Shown here: positions 28,555 to 39,000 of the stretch, piece after piece
Numbering within the stretch: position 1 is the first letter of the stretch
Layout: the number at the start of each line of letters is the position of its first letter
Assembly: GCF_042658925.1 (NCBI RefSeq)
Contig: NZ_JBHSRF010000006.1
Coordinates: 124,001 to 188,000 of the forward strand
Source of the DNA: Sphaerisporangium aureirubrum
GTDB lineage: Bacteria > Actinomycetota > Actinomycetes > Streptosporangiales > Streptosporangiaceae
Direction of reading: 5' to 3'
DNA: 64,000 nt
Notes under the pieces: model-generated
Database searches by the model: none
Seen by the model: the letters and a program-made list of their open reading frames with translations, nothing else
Told to the model about the DNA's origin: nothing
Program-made: the position numbers and the translations under genes

Positions 28555-29826
28555 ATGCGCCGGAGGTTGCTCTCCTCGACCCTGGTGGTCGCGGCGATCG
28601 CCGTCCTGCTTCTCGGGGTGCCGCTCGGTCTGGTGGTCACCCGCCTCATCCACGACGAGGCGGTCCAGCAGTTACGGGCTCAGGCGACGTTGCTCCTCAG
28701 CCAGGTCGAGTACGCCCAGATCGAGGATCGGCCCATCGATCCGGACGAACTGCAGCGGCAGTACCCCGCTCGGTACGTCCAGATCTTCATCCGCAACAGC
28801 CCGACGGTCATCGTCGGCGCCGAACCGCCCCCTGATCGGCAGATGACCGAGGAGACCTACTCCGAGAGCGGGGTCTACGTCCGGATCACCCGCGACCGCG
28901 CGCACGTGGAGCGGAACATCCGGGGCTGGCTCATGCTCATCGTGGCGCTGGCGGGGCTGGCGCTGGCGGTCGCCGTGTCGCTCGCCGTCGTGCAGTCCCG
29001 GCGCCTCACCCTGCCGTTGCTCGATCTCGGGCGGATCGCGGAGCGGCTGGGCTCGGGCGACGCGCGGCCGAGCCGGCACCGCTACGGCATCCCCGAGCTG
29101 GACCGCGTGGCCGAGGTGCTGGACCGCAGCGCCACCCGTATCTCCGATCTGCTGAGCCGTGAGCGGGAGTTCGCCACCGACGCCTCCCACCAGCTGCGCA
29201 CGCCGCTCACGGGCCTGACGATGCGGCTGGAGGAGATCGTGGCCGCCGCCACCCAGCCCGCCGTCGTGCGCGAGGAGGGGGAGGCCGCGATCGTCCAGGC
29301 GGAGCGGCTGACGGCGGTGATCGACGAGCTGCTCGCCGCGGCCCGGCGGCAGCGGCACGCGCAGACCGAGGCGATCGACCTGGACCAGGTGCTGGGTCAG
29401 CAGATCACCGAGTGGGAGCCCGCGTTCCGCAGGTGCCGCCGGGCGCTGGTGCTGGCCGGGGACCGGGGGCTGTCCGCGATGGTGAGCAAGGGCGGGCTGA
29501 GTCAGGTCGTGTCGACGTTGCTGGAGAACTCACTGGAGCACGGCGACGGGCCGGTGACGATCACCACGGGCAGCTCCGAGCGGTCCATCGTGATCGAGGT
29601 GTCCGACAGCGGGCCCGGCATCCCCGAGCACCTGCGCACCCGGGTGTTCGACCGCAACGTCAGCGGCGCGGGCGGCACCGGGCTCGGGCTGACGCTGGCC
29701 CGTGCGCTCACCGCGTCCGACGGGGGCCGCCTGGAGCTGGTGCGGGCCCGGCCCGCGGTGTTCGCGCTGTTCCTGCGCCCCGCCGAGGAGACGGCGCGGC
29801 ACCGGGTGGTCAGCGGCCCGGCTTGA
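28555..29826 (+). CDS. sensor histidine kinase, partner of OmpR-type regulator
   Basis: A 423-residue membrane sensor. It has a first transmembrane helix (about residues 9-30), an extracytoplasmic segment of about 90 residues, a second helix (about 124-146) and a HAMP-like linker. The dimerisation domain carries the phosphoacceptor H212 (ASHQLRTPLTG), and the ATPase domain has N-box LLENSLEHG, G1 DSGPGIP and G2 GTGLGLTLA. It phosphorylates the regulator encoded just upstream. Its end overlaps the convergent GtrA gene by 17 bases. Confidence 0.94.
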   Translation: MRRRLLSSTLVVAAIAVLLLGVPLGLVVTRLIHDEAVQQLRAQATLLLSQVEYAQIEDRPIDPDELQRQYPARYVQIFIRNSPTVIVGAEPPPDRQMTEETYSESGVYVRITRDRAHVERNIRGWLMLIVALAGLALAVAVSLAVVQSRRLTLPLLDLGRIAERLGSGDARPSRHRYGIPELDRVAEVLDRSATRISDLLSREREFATDASHQLRTPLTGLTMRLEEIVAAATQPAVVREEGEAAIVQAERLTAVIDELLAAARRQRHAQTEAIDLDQVLGQQITEWEPAFRRCRRALVLAGDRGLSAMVSKGGLSQVVSTLLENSLEHGDGPVTITTGSSERSIVIEVSDSGPGIPEHLRTRVFDRNVSGAGGTGLGLTLARALTASDGGRLELVRARPAVFALFLRPAEETARHRVVSGPA

Positions 29827-30403
29827 GGTGGGTCGGCGTGCCGTCGTGGCCGTTCACCGAGGGGAGGCGCTTCGGCGGCTGGACCTGGTCGAAGGGGACC
29901 TGCGTCGACTGGGGGCGCTGGCCCTCGGGGGTGGCCTCGGGGAGGCCGGTGGCGGCGGCCACCGGGGGGAGCTCCGGGGGCAGGAAGACCCACTTCTTGT
30001 ACGACCAGAAGCGGAACAGGGTGCCGAGTGCGGTGCCCACGATCATCGAGGCGTTGTAGCTCAGCGGGTCACGCCATCCGAGGGTGTATTCGACGAAGCC
30101 GATGATCAATAGAGAGATCAACAAGCCGATGCCGTTGAGCACAAAAAAAAGGAAATATTCACGGGCGAGGCCCGACTGCTCGCGGTGGCGCCACGTCCAG
30201 AAGCGGTTGGCGAGATAGGCGAACGTCGCGGCGATGACGGTGGCTATGACCTTGGATGTCAGGGGTCCGAGATGCACGCCGTACCGCATGACGTTGGTGC
30301 CCGCGAAGTCGATGACGAAGGCTATGGCCCCGACGGCGCCGAACTTGGCGAGCTCGCGAAACAGGGCGGAGAACCTGTCATACAGGCGGTGAATGAGCTG
30401 CAC
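29810..30403 (-). CDS. GtrA-family membrane protein
   Basis: A 197-residue protein with four transmembrane helices in the first 130 residues (starting KFGAVGAIAFVIDFAG) and a Pro-rich cytoplasmic tail. The family includes GtrA flippase-like proteins that move polyprenyl-linked sugars across the membrane, and WRHREQSG and FRFWSYKKWVF are typical positions. The place beside purK/purE and the PH protein matches Rv3277 in mycobacteria, where a role in wall polysaccharide assembly is assumed. The long tail is not part of the family core. Confidence 0.9.
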   Translation of the reverse strand: MQLIHRLYDRFSALFRELAKFGAVGAIAFVIDFAGTNVMRYGVHLGPLTSKVIATVIAATFAYLANRFWTWRHREQSGLAREYFLFFVLNGIGLLISLLIIGFVEYTLGWRDPLSYNASMIVGTALGTLFRFWSYKKWVFLPPELPPVAAATGLPEATPEGQRPQSTQVPFDQVQPPKRLPSVNGHDGTPTHLKPGR

Positions 30404-30594
30404 AACGGTCCTTTCGGGGTTTCGGAGCCCCCTCAGGTTACCGGCCGATCGCCACTTGCGCGCGTCGTTGGCCCTCTCCCCGCCCTCTCAGTCCCATCTA
30501 CCGAAATATCGGGACTTTCACTCCGTCCCTCCAACCCTGTGCGCTAGGCTGCGCCGCAGTTCGCTTAGGTGTGCCCTGAGAGGTGGCTTCCGGC

Positions 30595-31641
30595 GTGCAA
30601 CGTCGACCTGATGCCTCCGCCGCCGACCCCCGCGCCGTAGTGCCGCCCCCCTGCCCACCACGCCGCCCGGCGGCCCCCGCCGCACGCCGCCAGGGCGTGC
30701 CGTTCCGGCTGGCCGCGCTGGGGGTGGGGCTCGTGCTGCTCGCCGGATGCGGCTCCCAGTCGGACATCCCCCCGGCGCCCACCGTGGCGCCCACCGCGGC
30801 CGGGTCCGGGAGCACCGTGGGCACGGCCGACGCGGGCACGGCGTTCGGCGTGCTCAAGGAGCTGGACGACGCCTGGAAGGCCAAGGACTGCGCGAAGGTG
30901 CTCTTCCTGACCACCGCCGCGGAGAACGAACTGGGCGGCCGTGGCTGCGAGGCCACTCGGAACGGCCGCCCGGTTCCCTCCCGCCCCGCCTACGGCGACA
31001 CCGACTTCTTCCTGCCCGACCGCCCCCAGGAACACCCCTGGTTCGTCGCCCTGGCCCGCGACCCCGACCCCGTCTACGTCGTCCTCGTCCAGGAGGACTC
31101 CCGCTGGCGCGTCGCCTACGGCCCTCTGAAACTCCTCACCGCGCCTCCCAAGCTGGACGCCGACGTCACCACCCGCGTCGTCCCCACCGAGGACCCCGAC
31201 GACGGCGTCCGCGCCCGCCTGGTCCCCCAGAAACACCTGGCCTTCCTCTCCGACCGCGCCGGCCTGACCGGCATCCGCTTCGCCTCCGGCGACCCCATGC
31301 GCTCCCTGCTCACCGAACTGGTGAAGAAGCCCACCACCGTCCGCCCCGACCGCCTCAGCAGCGAGATCCAGCTCATCCCCGACGACACCCGCGCCCTGGC
31401 CCTGGCCGGCGGCGGCGCCCTCGTCTTCCACTCCTTCAAGATCTTCTACACCCAGAAGACCACCGCCGGAAAACTCTCCCACCCCCTCTTCGGCACCACC
31501 CAGGCCAAGGCCTTCACCGACTCCTCCACCCCCAAATCCCTCCACGCCACTGAAATCGTCCAGTTGGCCACCAAGGTCACCCCCGACGGCAAACTGACCA
31601 CCATCGCCTCCTCCCGCGCCCTCGCCGACCTCACCCCTTGA
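30595..31641 (+). CDS. lipoprotein, function unknown
   Basis: A 348-residue exported protein. The GTG at 30595 is preferred because AGAGGTGG sits 8 bases upstream; it gives a long basic, Pro-rich N-terminus before the signal helix. A second GTG at 30697 would give a compact signal peptide. The lipobox LLAGCGS is excellent, so this is a lipid-anchored surface protein. The mature part has no recognised catalytic motif and reads as a beta-rich binding domain (DPVYVVLVQEDSRWRVAYG). It sits between gtrA and purK without obvious relation to either. Confidence 0.8.
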   Translation: MQRRPDASAADPRAVVPPPCPPRRPAAPAARRQGVPFRLAALGVGLVLLAGCGSQSDIPPAPTVAPTAAGSGSTVGTADAGTAFGVLKELDDAWKAKDCAKVLFLTTAAENELGGRGCEATRNGRPVPSRPAYGDTDFFLPDRPQEHPWFVALARDPDPVYVVLVQEDSRWRVAYGPLKLLTAPPKLDADVTTRVVPTEDPDDGVRARLVPQKHLAFLSDRAGLTGIRFASGDPMRSLLTELVKKPTTVRPDRLSSEIQLIPDDTRALALAGGGALVFHSFKIFYTQKTTAGKLSHPLFGTTQAKAFTDSSTPKSLHATEIVQLATKVTPDGKLTTIASSRALADLTP

Positions 31642-31684
31642 GCCGCCTGACCTCCGGGGTTTCGTGGTAGGTAGGGTTTGGCGG

Positions 31685-32848
31685 GTGAGCAGTGTCCAGG
31701 GTGTGCAGAAGGTGGCCGGGTGGCCTGTGGTCGGGATGGTGGGGGCCGGGCAGCTTGCTCGGATGACTCAGCAGGCGGCCATCGGGCTCGGGGTGGAGTT
31801 GCGGGTGCTCGCGGGGGCCGCGGACGAGAGTGCGGCGCGCGTGGTGGGCGGGGTGTGGCTGGGGGACTATCGCGATCTTGAGGATCTGCGGGGGTTCGCG
31901 GCGGGGTGTGATGTGGTGACGTTCGATCACGAGCACGTGCCGTCGGAGTACGTGGAGGCGCTGGCGGGCGAGGTGGCCGTGCGGCCGGGGGCGGCGGCGC
32001 TGGTGCACGCGCAGGACAAGGCGGTGATGCGGGAGCGGCTGTCGGCGATCGGGGCGCCGTGCCCGGCGTGGGCGCGGGTGGCGACGGCGGAGGACGTGGA
32101 GGCGTTCGCGGAGGAGCACGGGCGGCCGTTCGTGCTCAAGGCGGCGCGGGGCGGGTACGACGGGCGGGGTGTCTGGGTGTGCTCGTCGGCCGCCGAGGCC
32201 GCCGGGGTTCTGGGGAGCGGGACGCCGCTCATCGCCGAGGAGCTGGTGGCGTTCGAGCGGGAGCTGGCCGTGGTGGTGGCGCGGTCGCCGCACGGGCAGG
32301 GGGTCTCGTATCCGGTGGTGGAGACGGTGCAGCGGGACGGGATCTGCGTCGAGGTGATCGCGCCCGCGCCGGGGCTGGATCCCGAGGACGCCGCGCAGGC
32401 CCAGCACATCGCGTTGAAGATCGCCAATGAGCTCGGGGTGACCGGGGTGCTGGCCGTGGAGATGTTCCAGCTGCCCGGCGGGCGGGTGGTGGTCAACGAG
32501 CTGGCCATGCGGCCGCACAACAGCGGGCACTGGACCATCGAGGGGGCCCGGACGTCGCAGTTCGAGCAGCACCTGCGGGCGGTGCTGGACCTCCCGCTCG
32601 GGTCGCCGGCGCCGGTGGCGCCGGTGACCGTGATGGCCAACGTGCTCGGGGGGCCCGATCCGGACGTCTACCGGCGGTATGAGCACGTGATGGCCCACGA
32701 TCCAGGCGTCAAGATCCATTTCTACGGCAAGGACGTGCGGCCGGGGCGGAAGATCGGGCACGTGACCGCGTTCGGCACCGACGTGGACGAGGTGCGGGCC
32801 CGTGCCCGGCACGCCGCCGTTCACCTGGCGACGGGGGAGTACGTCTGA
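31685..32848 (+). CDS. purK: N5-carboxyaminoimidazole ribonucleotide synthase
   Basis: A 387-residue ATP-grasp enzyme that carboxylates AIR to N5-CAIR in de novo purine synthesis. The N-terminal glycine motif is GMVGAGQLARM. The ATP-grasp region reads FVLKAARGGYDGRGVWV and the metal-binding part VNELAMRPHNSGHWT. The GTG at 31685 has TAGGG upstream. The stop overlaps the purE start by one base (TGATG), so the two subunits of this two-step route are co-translated. Confidence 0.95.
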   Translation: MSSVQGVQKVAGWPVVGMVGAGQLARMTQQAAIGLGVELRVLAGAADESAARVVGGVWLGDYRDLEDLRGFAAGCDVVTFDHEHVPSEYVEALAGEVAVRPGAAALVHAQDKAVMRERLSAIGAPCPAWARVATAEDVEAFAEEHGRPFVLKAARGGYDGRGVWVCSSAAEAAGVLGSGTPLIAEELVAFERELAVVVARSPHGQGVSYPVVETVQRDGICVEVIAPAPGLDPEDAAQAQHIALKIANELGVTGVLAVEMFQLPGGRVVVNELAMRPHNSGHWTIEGARTSQFEQHLRAVLDLPLGSPAPVAPVTVMANVLGGPDPDVYRRYEHVMAHDPGVKIHFYGKDVRPGRKIGHVTAFGTDVDEVRARARHAAVHLATGEYV

Positions 32849-33363
32849 TGTCGTCCCCTCTTGTCGGCATCGTGATGGGCAGCGACTCCGACTGGCCGGT
32901 GATGAGGCTCGCGGCCGAGGCCGTGGCGGAGTTCGGGGTCGCGTTCGAGGCCGACGTGGTCTCGGCGCACCGCATGCCCCAGGAGATGATCGCCTACGGG
33001 GAGCGGGCCGCCGGGCGCGGGCTGCGGGTGATCATCGCCGGGGCCGGAGGAGCCGCTCACCTGCCCGGCATGCTCGCCTCGGTGACCCCGCTCCCGGTGA
33101 TCGGCGTGCCGGTCCCGCTCAAGTACCTCGACGGCATGGACTCACTGCTGTCCATCGTGCAGATGCCCTCCGGCGTCCCGGTGGCCACCATGGCCATCGG
33201 TGGCGCCCGCAACGCCGGCCTCCTCGCCGTGCGCATCCTCGCCGCCGCCGACGAGGACCTGCGGGCCCGCGTCGTCGCCTTCCAGTCCACCCTCCGCGAC
33301 CAGGCCCACGCCAAGGGCGAACGCCTCCGCGCCGAGGCCGCCCGGATGGGCGACCCCGAGTAG
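32848..33363 (+). CDS. purE: N5-carboxyaminoimidazole ribonucleotide mutase
   Basis: A 171-residue class I PurE that converts N5-CAIR to CAIR after PurK. The signature MGSDSDWPVM near the N-terminus and SAHRMPQEM contain the catalytic His, and GGARNAGLLAVRIL is the conserved C-terminal helix. Length is typical. It is translated directly after purK. It ends 3 bases before the convergent UDP-glucose dehydrogenase gene. Confidence 0.96.
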   Translation: MSSPLVGIVMGSDSDWPVMRLAAEAVAEFGVAFEADVVSAHRMPQEMIAYGERAAGRGLRVIIAGAGGAAHLPGMLASVTPLPVIGVPVPLKYLDGMDSLLSIVQMPSGVPVATMAIGGARNAGLLAVRILAAADEDLRARVVAFQSTLRDQAHAKGERLRAEAARMGDPE

Positions 33364-33366
33364 GCC

Positions 33367-34686
33367 TTACGGGCGGCCGAGGGCGCGGTAGTGCCAGCCG
33401 GCGGCGCGCCAGGTTTCGGCGTCGAGGGCGTTGCGGCCGTCGACGATGCGACGGCTGGCCACGACGGAGCCCAGCGTCTCGGGGTCCAGGTCGATGAACT
33501 CCTGCCATTCGGTGAGGAGGAGGACCACGTTGGCGCCCTCGGACGCCGCGAGGGCGGACTCGCCGAAGTTGAGGGCGGGGTGGGCCTTGCGGGCGTTGTC
33601 CAGGGCCACGGGGTCGTAGACGATGACCTTGCCGCCCTGCTCGCTGATCTTGACGGCGACGTCCAGGGCGGGGGAGTCGCGGATGTCGTCGGAGTTGGGC
33701 TTGAAGGCGGCGCCGAGGACGGTGACGGCGCAGCCGTGGAAGGAGCCGCCGGTCAGCTCGCGGGCCAGGTCGACCATGCGGTTGCGGCGGCGGATGTTGA
33801 TGGCGTCCACCTCCCGCAGGAAGGTGAGCGCCTGGTCGGCCCCGAGCTCGCCCGCCCGGGCCATGAACGCGCGGATGTCCTTGGGCAGGCAGCCGCCCCC
33901 GAACCCTAGCCCGGGGTTGAGGAAACGCCCGCCGATGCGCTCGTCGAAGGAGAGGGCCAGCGACAGGTCCTTGACGTCGGCGTGCGCCGCCTCGCAGACC
34001 TCGGCCATGGCGTTGATGAACGAGATCTTGGTGGCGAGGAACGCGTTGGCCGCGACCTTGACCAGCTCCGCGGTGGGGTAGTCGGTGATGACCATGGGCG
34101 TGCCCTCGCGCAGCATGGGCTCGTACACCTCGCGCATCACCTTCTCCGCCTTCTCCGACACCACCCCCAGCACGATGCGGTCCGGGTGCAGGGTGTCCTT
34201 GACGGCGAAGCCCTCGCGCAGGAACTCGGGGTTCCAGGTCAGCTCCACCAGGGACCCGACGGGCGAGAGGCGGGTCAGCTTGTCGGCCAGCCGCTGCGCG
34301 GTGCCCACCGGCACCGTCGACTTGCCCACCACGATGCATTCACGGGTGAGCAGGGGCGCGAGCGACTCGACGACGGCGTCCAGGTAGGAGACGTCCGCGG
34401 CGTACTCGCCCTTCTTCTGCGGCGTGCCCACGCAGACGAAGTGCACGTCGCCGAACTCGGCGATCTCCTCGTAGGAGGTGGTGAAGCGCAGCCGCCCCGA
34501 CGCGAGGCCGCGCCGGAGCATGTCCTGTAGACCGGGCTCGTAGATGGGCAGCTCACCGGCTCGTAGCTGCTCGATCTTGACCGGGTCCACGTCCAGGCCC
34601 AGCACCTCGAAGCCGAGCGCGGCCATGCACGCGGCGTGCGTGGTCCCCAGGTAGCCGGTCCCGATGACCGTCAGGCGATAGGACAC
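33367..34686 (-). CDS. ugd: UDP-glucose 6-dehydrogenase
   Basis: A 439-residue enzyme that oxidises UDP-glucose to UDP-glucuronate with two NAD. The Rossmann motif is VIGTGYLGTTHA, and the catalytic cysteine lies in GFGGGCLPKD at about residue 265. The C-terminal UDP-binding domain includes GAAFKPNSDDIRDSPAL. The GTG start (VSYRLTVIG) is preceded by AAGGAA; an upstream ATG lacks such a site. The product feeds surface polysaccharides, in line with the GtrA gene and the glycopolymer locus in this window. Confidence 0.94.
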   Translation of the reverse strand: MSYRLTVIGTGYLGTTHAACMAALGFEVLGLDVDPVKIEQLRAGELPIYEPGLQDMLRRGLASGRLRFTTSYEEIAEFGDVHFVCVGTPQKKGEYAADVSYLDAVVESLAPLLTRECIVVGKSTVPVGTAQRLADKLTRLSPVGSLVELTWNPEFLREGFAVKDTLHPDRIVLGVVSEKAEKVMREVYEPMLREGTPMVITDYPTAELVKVAANAFLATKISFINAMAEVCEAAHADVKDLSLALSFDERIGGRFLNPGLGFGGGCLPKDIRAFMARAGELGADQALTFLREVDAINIRRRNRMVDLARELTGGSFHGCAVTVLGAAFKPNSDDIRDSPALDVAVKISEQGGKVIVYDPVALDNARKAHPALNFGESALAASEGANVVLLLTEWQEFIDLDPETLGSVVASRRIVDGRNALDAETWRAAGWHYRALGRP

Positions 34687-34846
34687 GAGCGCGTTCCTTC
34701 CATGTTCGGCTATCGACCCAATCTTTACCGCTACGTTGCCGAGGCATGTTACCGGCCCCTGGCGTCCCCCAACAGACAAATGGGACATTTCGCCAGGAGC
34801 TGCCCTCCATGTACCCCCGCGGCGGCGAGTTTATTGTTGGACGTCC

Positions 34847-34852
34847 TACTAT
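34847..34852 (+). promoter_or_regulatory. -10 element for leaderless acyl-CoA dehydrogenase mRNA
   Basis: TACTAT ends 6 bases before the ATG at 34859, and there is no Shine-Dalgarno sequence in front of the ATG. Transcription would then begin at or next to the A of the start codon, giving a leaderless mRNA, which is common in actinobacteria. Confidence 0.6.
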
Positions 34853-34858
34853 TTGGTT

Positions 34859-36022
34859 ATGAGCTTCCCTCTCTACGCCCCCGCCGAAGAGCATGAGATG
34901 CTGCGCGAGACCATCCGGGCCCTCTCCGAGGAGAAGATCGCCCCGCACGCCGCCGAGGTCGACGAGGCCGGCGAGTTCCCCTGGGACGCCCTCAAGGCCC
35001 TGGTGGCCGCGGACCTGCACGCCGTGCACATCCCGGAGGAGTACGGCGGCGCGGGGGCCGACGCGCTGGCGGCCGTGATCGTGATCGAGGAGGTCGCGCG
35101 GGTCTGCGCCTCCTCGTCCTTGATCCCGGCCGTGAACAAGCTCGGCACGGTGCCTCTGCTGCTGTCCGCGTCGGAGGAGCTCAAACGCCGTTACCTGCCC
35201 CCGGTCGCGCGCGGTGAAGCGATGTTCTCATACGCACTGTCCGAACCCGAAGCCGGCTCCGACGCCGCCGCCATGCGCACCCGCGCGGTCCGCGACGGCG
35301 ACCACTACGTGCTGAACGGCACCAAGATGTGGATCACCAACGCCGGCGTCTCGGAGTTCTACACCCTCATGGCCGTCACCGACCCCTCCGCCGGCCCCCG
35401 CGGCATCTCGGCGTTCGTGGTGGAGAAGTCCGACCCAGGCGTCACCTTCGGCCCCAAGGAGAAGAAGCTCGGCATCAAGGGCTCCCCCACCCGCCAGGTG
35501 ATCCTGGACGACGTCCGCATCCCCGCCACCCGCCTGATCGGCCCCGAGGGCACCGGCTTCAAAACCGCCCTGGCCACCCTCGACCACACAAGAATCACCA
35601 TCGCCGCCCAGGCCCTGGGCATCGCCCAAGGCGCCCTCGACCACGCCATCCACTACGTCAAGCAACGCAAACAGTTCGGCAAGCCCATCGCCGAGTTCCA
35701 GGGCCTCCAGTTCATGATCGCCGACATGGCCATGAAACTGGAAGCAGCCCGCCAACTCACCTACGCCGCCGCCGCCAAATCCGACCAAGCCATGCACGGC
35801 CCCAGTGCCCCCGACCTAACCTTCTTCTCCAGCGCCGCCAAATGCGCCGCCTCCGACGCCGCCATGGACATCACCACCGACGCCGTCCAACTCCTAGGCG
35901 GCTACGGCTACACCCGCGACTACCCGCTGGAACGCATGATGCGCGACGCCAAGATCACCCAAATCTACGAGGGCACCAACCAGATCCAGCGCATGGTCAT
36001 GGCCCGGCAGCTTCTCAAGTAA
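34859..36022 (+). CDS. acyl-CoA dehydrogenase (FadE25-like)
   Basis: A 387-residue flavoenzyme catalysing the first step of fatty acyl-CoA beta-oxidation or branched-chain acyl-CoA breakdown. The catalytic base E371 is in IYEGTNQIQR. FAD and substrate motifs are visible as YALSEPEAGSDAAAMRT and WITNAGVSEFYTLMA. The ATG at 34859 follows a -10-like TACTAT at leaderless distance. Its neighbourhood with purE/purK matches fadE25 (Rv3274c) of M. tuberculosis, so orthology is likely. Confidence 0.93.
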   Translation: MSFPLYAPAEEHEMLRETIRALSEEKIAPHAAEVDEAGEFPWDALKALVAADLHAVHIPEEYGGAGADALAAVIVIEEVARVCASSSLIPAVNKLGTVPLLLSASEELKRRYLPPVARGEAMFSYALSEPEAGSDAAAMRTRAVRDGDHYVLNGTKMWITNAGVSEFYTLMAVTDPSAGPRGISAFVVEKSDPGVTFGPKEKKLGIKGSPTRQVILDDVRIPATRLIGPEGTGFKTALATLDHTRITIAAQALGIAQGALDHAIHYVKQRKQFGKPIAEFQGLQFMIADMAMKLEAARQLTYAAAAKSDQAMHGPSAPDLTFFSSAAKCAASDAAMDITTDAVQLLGGYGYTRDYPLERMMRDAKITQIYEGTNQIQRMVMARQLLK

Positions 36023-36079
36023 CCCCTCCGAACAGTAAGGCGGGTTACGGCGGGTGCGTCGGTTCGCGGTGGTGGGGTG

Positions 36080-39000
36080 TCATTCACGGAGTTCCAGTAG
36101 GTATGGGGGGCCGTGTCGGCGGCTTACGCCGATTTTCAGAGGTTGGCCGGGTATGACGTGGCAGTGCACGATCGGGTCCTCGCCGGCCCAGGACGCGATG
36201 ATTCGGGCCTGGGGCAGGGACCATAGACAGATACGGCCGACGGCGTCGCCGCTGACCATGGTGGTGCCGTCGGCGGTGATCGTCAGGGCGTTCACGGCGG
36301 TGGTGTGGCCGGACAGGGTGTGGGGGGCGGTGGCGCCGGTCAGGTCCCAGACACGTACCAGTTTGTCGCCGCTGGCGGCGACCTTGGTGCCGTCCGCGCT
36401 GATCGCGACGGAATGCACCGGGCCGAGGCGCCGGGACAGGACGCGAAGGCGGTCTCCGGCGGCCAGGTTCCACACTCGTACCACTCCGTCATAACCGCTG
36501 CTGGCGACCGTGGTGCCGTCCGCGCTGATCGCGACAGAACGCGCCAGGCCGCCACGCCGGGACAGCACACGAGGGGGGTCACCATCGTGCAGGTCCCATA
36601 CCCGCACCATCCCGTCGGCGACGACCACGGTGGCGCCGTCCGCGCTGATCGCCACCGAATGCACCAGGCCGCCATGTTCGGCAAGGACTCGGGACGCGCC
36701 GCCGATCGGTTTCCATACCCGCACGGCATCGCGATCAGCGGTGACGGCGGTACCGCCGTCACCGCTGATCGCAGCCGAGAACGTCACGCCGGTATGCCTG
36801 GACAGGTTGCCGGGGGCGATCCCGTCGGTCAGATCCCATACCCGTACCGCGTCGTCGCCGCCACCACTGACGAGGGTGCCGCCGTCCGGGGTGATCGCCA
36901 CGGCGTGCACCGCGCCGGGGTGGCCGGAAAGGACGCGGGGGGCGGCGCCGCCTGGCAGGTCCCACACCACCACCGAGTTCCCGTCGTGGCTGACGAGGGT
37001 GCCGCCGTCCGCGCCGATCGCCACCGATAGCGCGAATTCGTCACTCGTCGACAGGACACGAGGGCCGGTGTCACCGGCCAGATCCCACACCTGTATCAGG
37101 CCGTCTCGCCCCCCGGCGACGACGATGGTGGCGTCCGCGGTCATGGCCATCGAGGACACCGTGCCGGTACGGCCGGGCAACACACGATGGCCGGTGCCGC
37201 GGGCCAGGTCCCACACTCGCACGACTTGGTCGCCGCCGGCGACCACGGTGCCGTCCGCGCTGATCGCCACAGCCCCCACCGCGCCGGTCTGCCCAGGCAG
37301 GGCGCGAGGGCCGGCGTCGCCGTGCAGATCCCACACCCGCACCACTCCGTCGTCGCCCCCGCTGACCACGGTGGCGCCGTCCGCGCTGATCGCCACCGAG
37401 TACACCGGGCCGGTGCGCCGGGAGAGGACACGGGGCGGGCCGCCGCCTGCGAGGTCCCAGACCCGGACCACCCCGTCGTCGCCGCCGGCGACCACGGTGC
37501 CGCCGTCGGCGCTGATCGCCACCGACCGCTGGATGTCGTGGCCCTTGAGCAGGACACGAGGGGCGGACCGGCCGGCCAGGTCCCAGACCCGCACCGCCCC
37601 GTAGTCGGCGCTGACCACGGTTCCGCCGTCCGGAGTGATCGCCAGCGCCTCCACATAGCCGGTGTGCCCGGTCAGGGTCTGAAGTAGCGGCTCGGTGGTC
37701 GGAGTCAACGCGGCGTCCGGCCCGACCGGCCACAACCCCCGGCCTGAACGATCGAGCGCGCGGGCCCAGGCGGCGACCTGCTCGTCGGGGTGCCCGCGCA
37801 GGCGACCGGCCATCTGGCCGGGGACCAGTGACGGATCGGCGCCGACCGCGTCGGCCGACAACCGCAGAGCCCTGGCGATCTGCCTGCTCAGCGTGTCGTC
37901 CGCGTGCACGTAGTCCGCCAGCAGGGCCGCCGGACCCCCGTGCGCGAGCCGTGCCTGAACCCACCCCACGTCGGCCAGCACCTTTCGCACCTCGTCCCGG
38001 CACCCGGCCTCCAGCAGATGACCCACTAGCCGGGGCCCCAGGTACGGATCGGCGGCCGACCGCGCCCAGCCGCCGGGGTACTCCTGCCGGTACCGCTCCA
38101 CCAGGTACTCGTGTGCCGCGGTGAGCGCATCGCCGCCCAGCCGGGTGACCATCGCCTCGTACTGCAGGTCGTGCGCCACGTACCAGCCCGGTCCCGCGGC
38201 GGTAAGCAGGGAACGGCCCACGAGATCCGCGAGCAGATCGCCTGCCTCCGCCGGGGGCGTCCGTGGCCCCCATAACTTCTCGGCCGCCGCCCGGGAGAAC
38301 GGCCCTCGCCCGGCGAACACCGCCAACCGCTCGTAGCGATCGGAGTCCGCCGTCGCCAGACCGGACAGGCTCGCCTCGATCGCTGCCAGCAGCGTTCCGT
38401 ACTGGTATCGCGGATCCAGATCGGCGCCCACCCGGTCCAGGCCCCGCTCGATCAGGGCCAGTACGTCGTCGAACGACCGGCCCTTGGCGACCATCGCCCC
38501 CGCCATGGCCACGCCGAGCGCCAGGTTCCCCAGCCGCGCGCACACCCGGCGCGCCGCCGCGGGCAGGGCCGCCGCCCGACGTCCGGTCCATCGGCCGAGC
38601 AGTTCCAGCGCCTGGTCGTCGCTCAGCGCGTCCACGTCCACGGGGATCGCGTGCACCGTGGTGGCCACGTCCTTCTCGCGGGTGGTGAACAGCAGCCCGC
38701 ACCGCGGCGCCAGCTCCAGCAACGCCTGGACGGGTGCCGGCTCCCACACGTTGTCCACCACGATCAGCACCCGGCGTCGCCGCAGCGCCGCCGCGAGCAC
38801 GTCGCGCCCCGCGCGCACGGTGGTGAAGTGCGCCGCCTCTCCCACCCCGAGCCGCCGCCCGATCTCGGCCAGCAACTCCACCGGGTCCTGGCCGGGGGTG
38901 GCGTCCAGCCACGTCATCCCGTGCCGGAACCGCCGCCTGAGCCGCCACGCCTCCCTGGGTGCGCGGCGCCAGACCCGCCACGCCTCCTTCGGCGCGCGGC

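Noticed and set aside
36019..36048. GTAACCC/GGGTTAC hairpin after the acyl-CoA dehydrogenase
   Set aside because: Only a 7-bp stem overlapping the stop codon; too weak to call a terminator.
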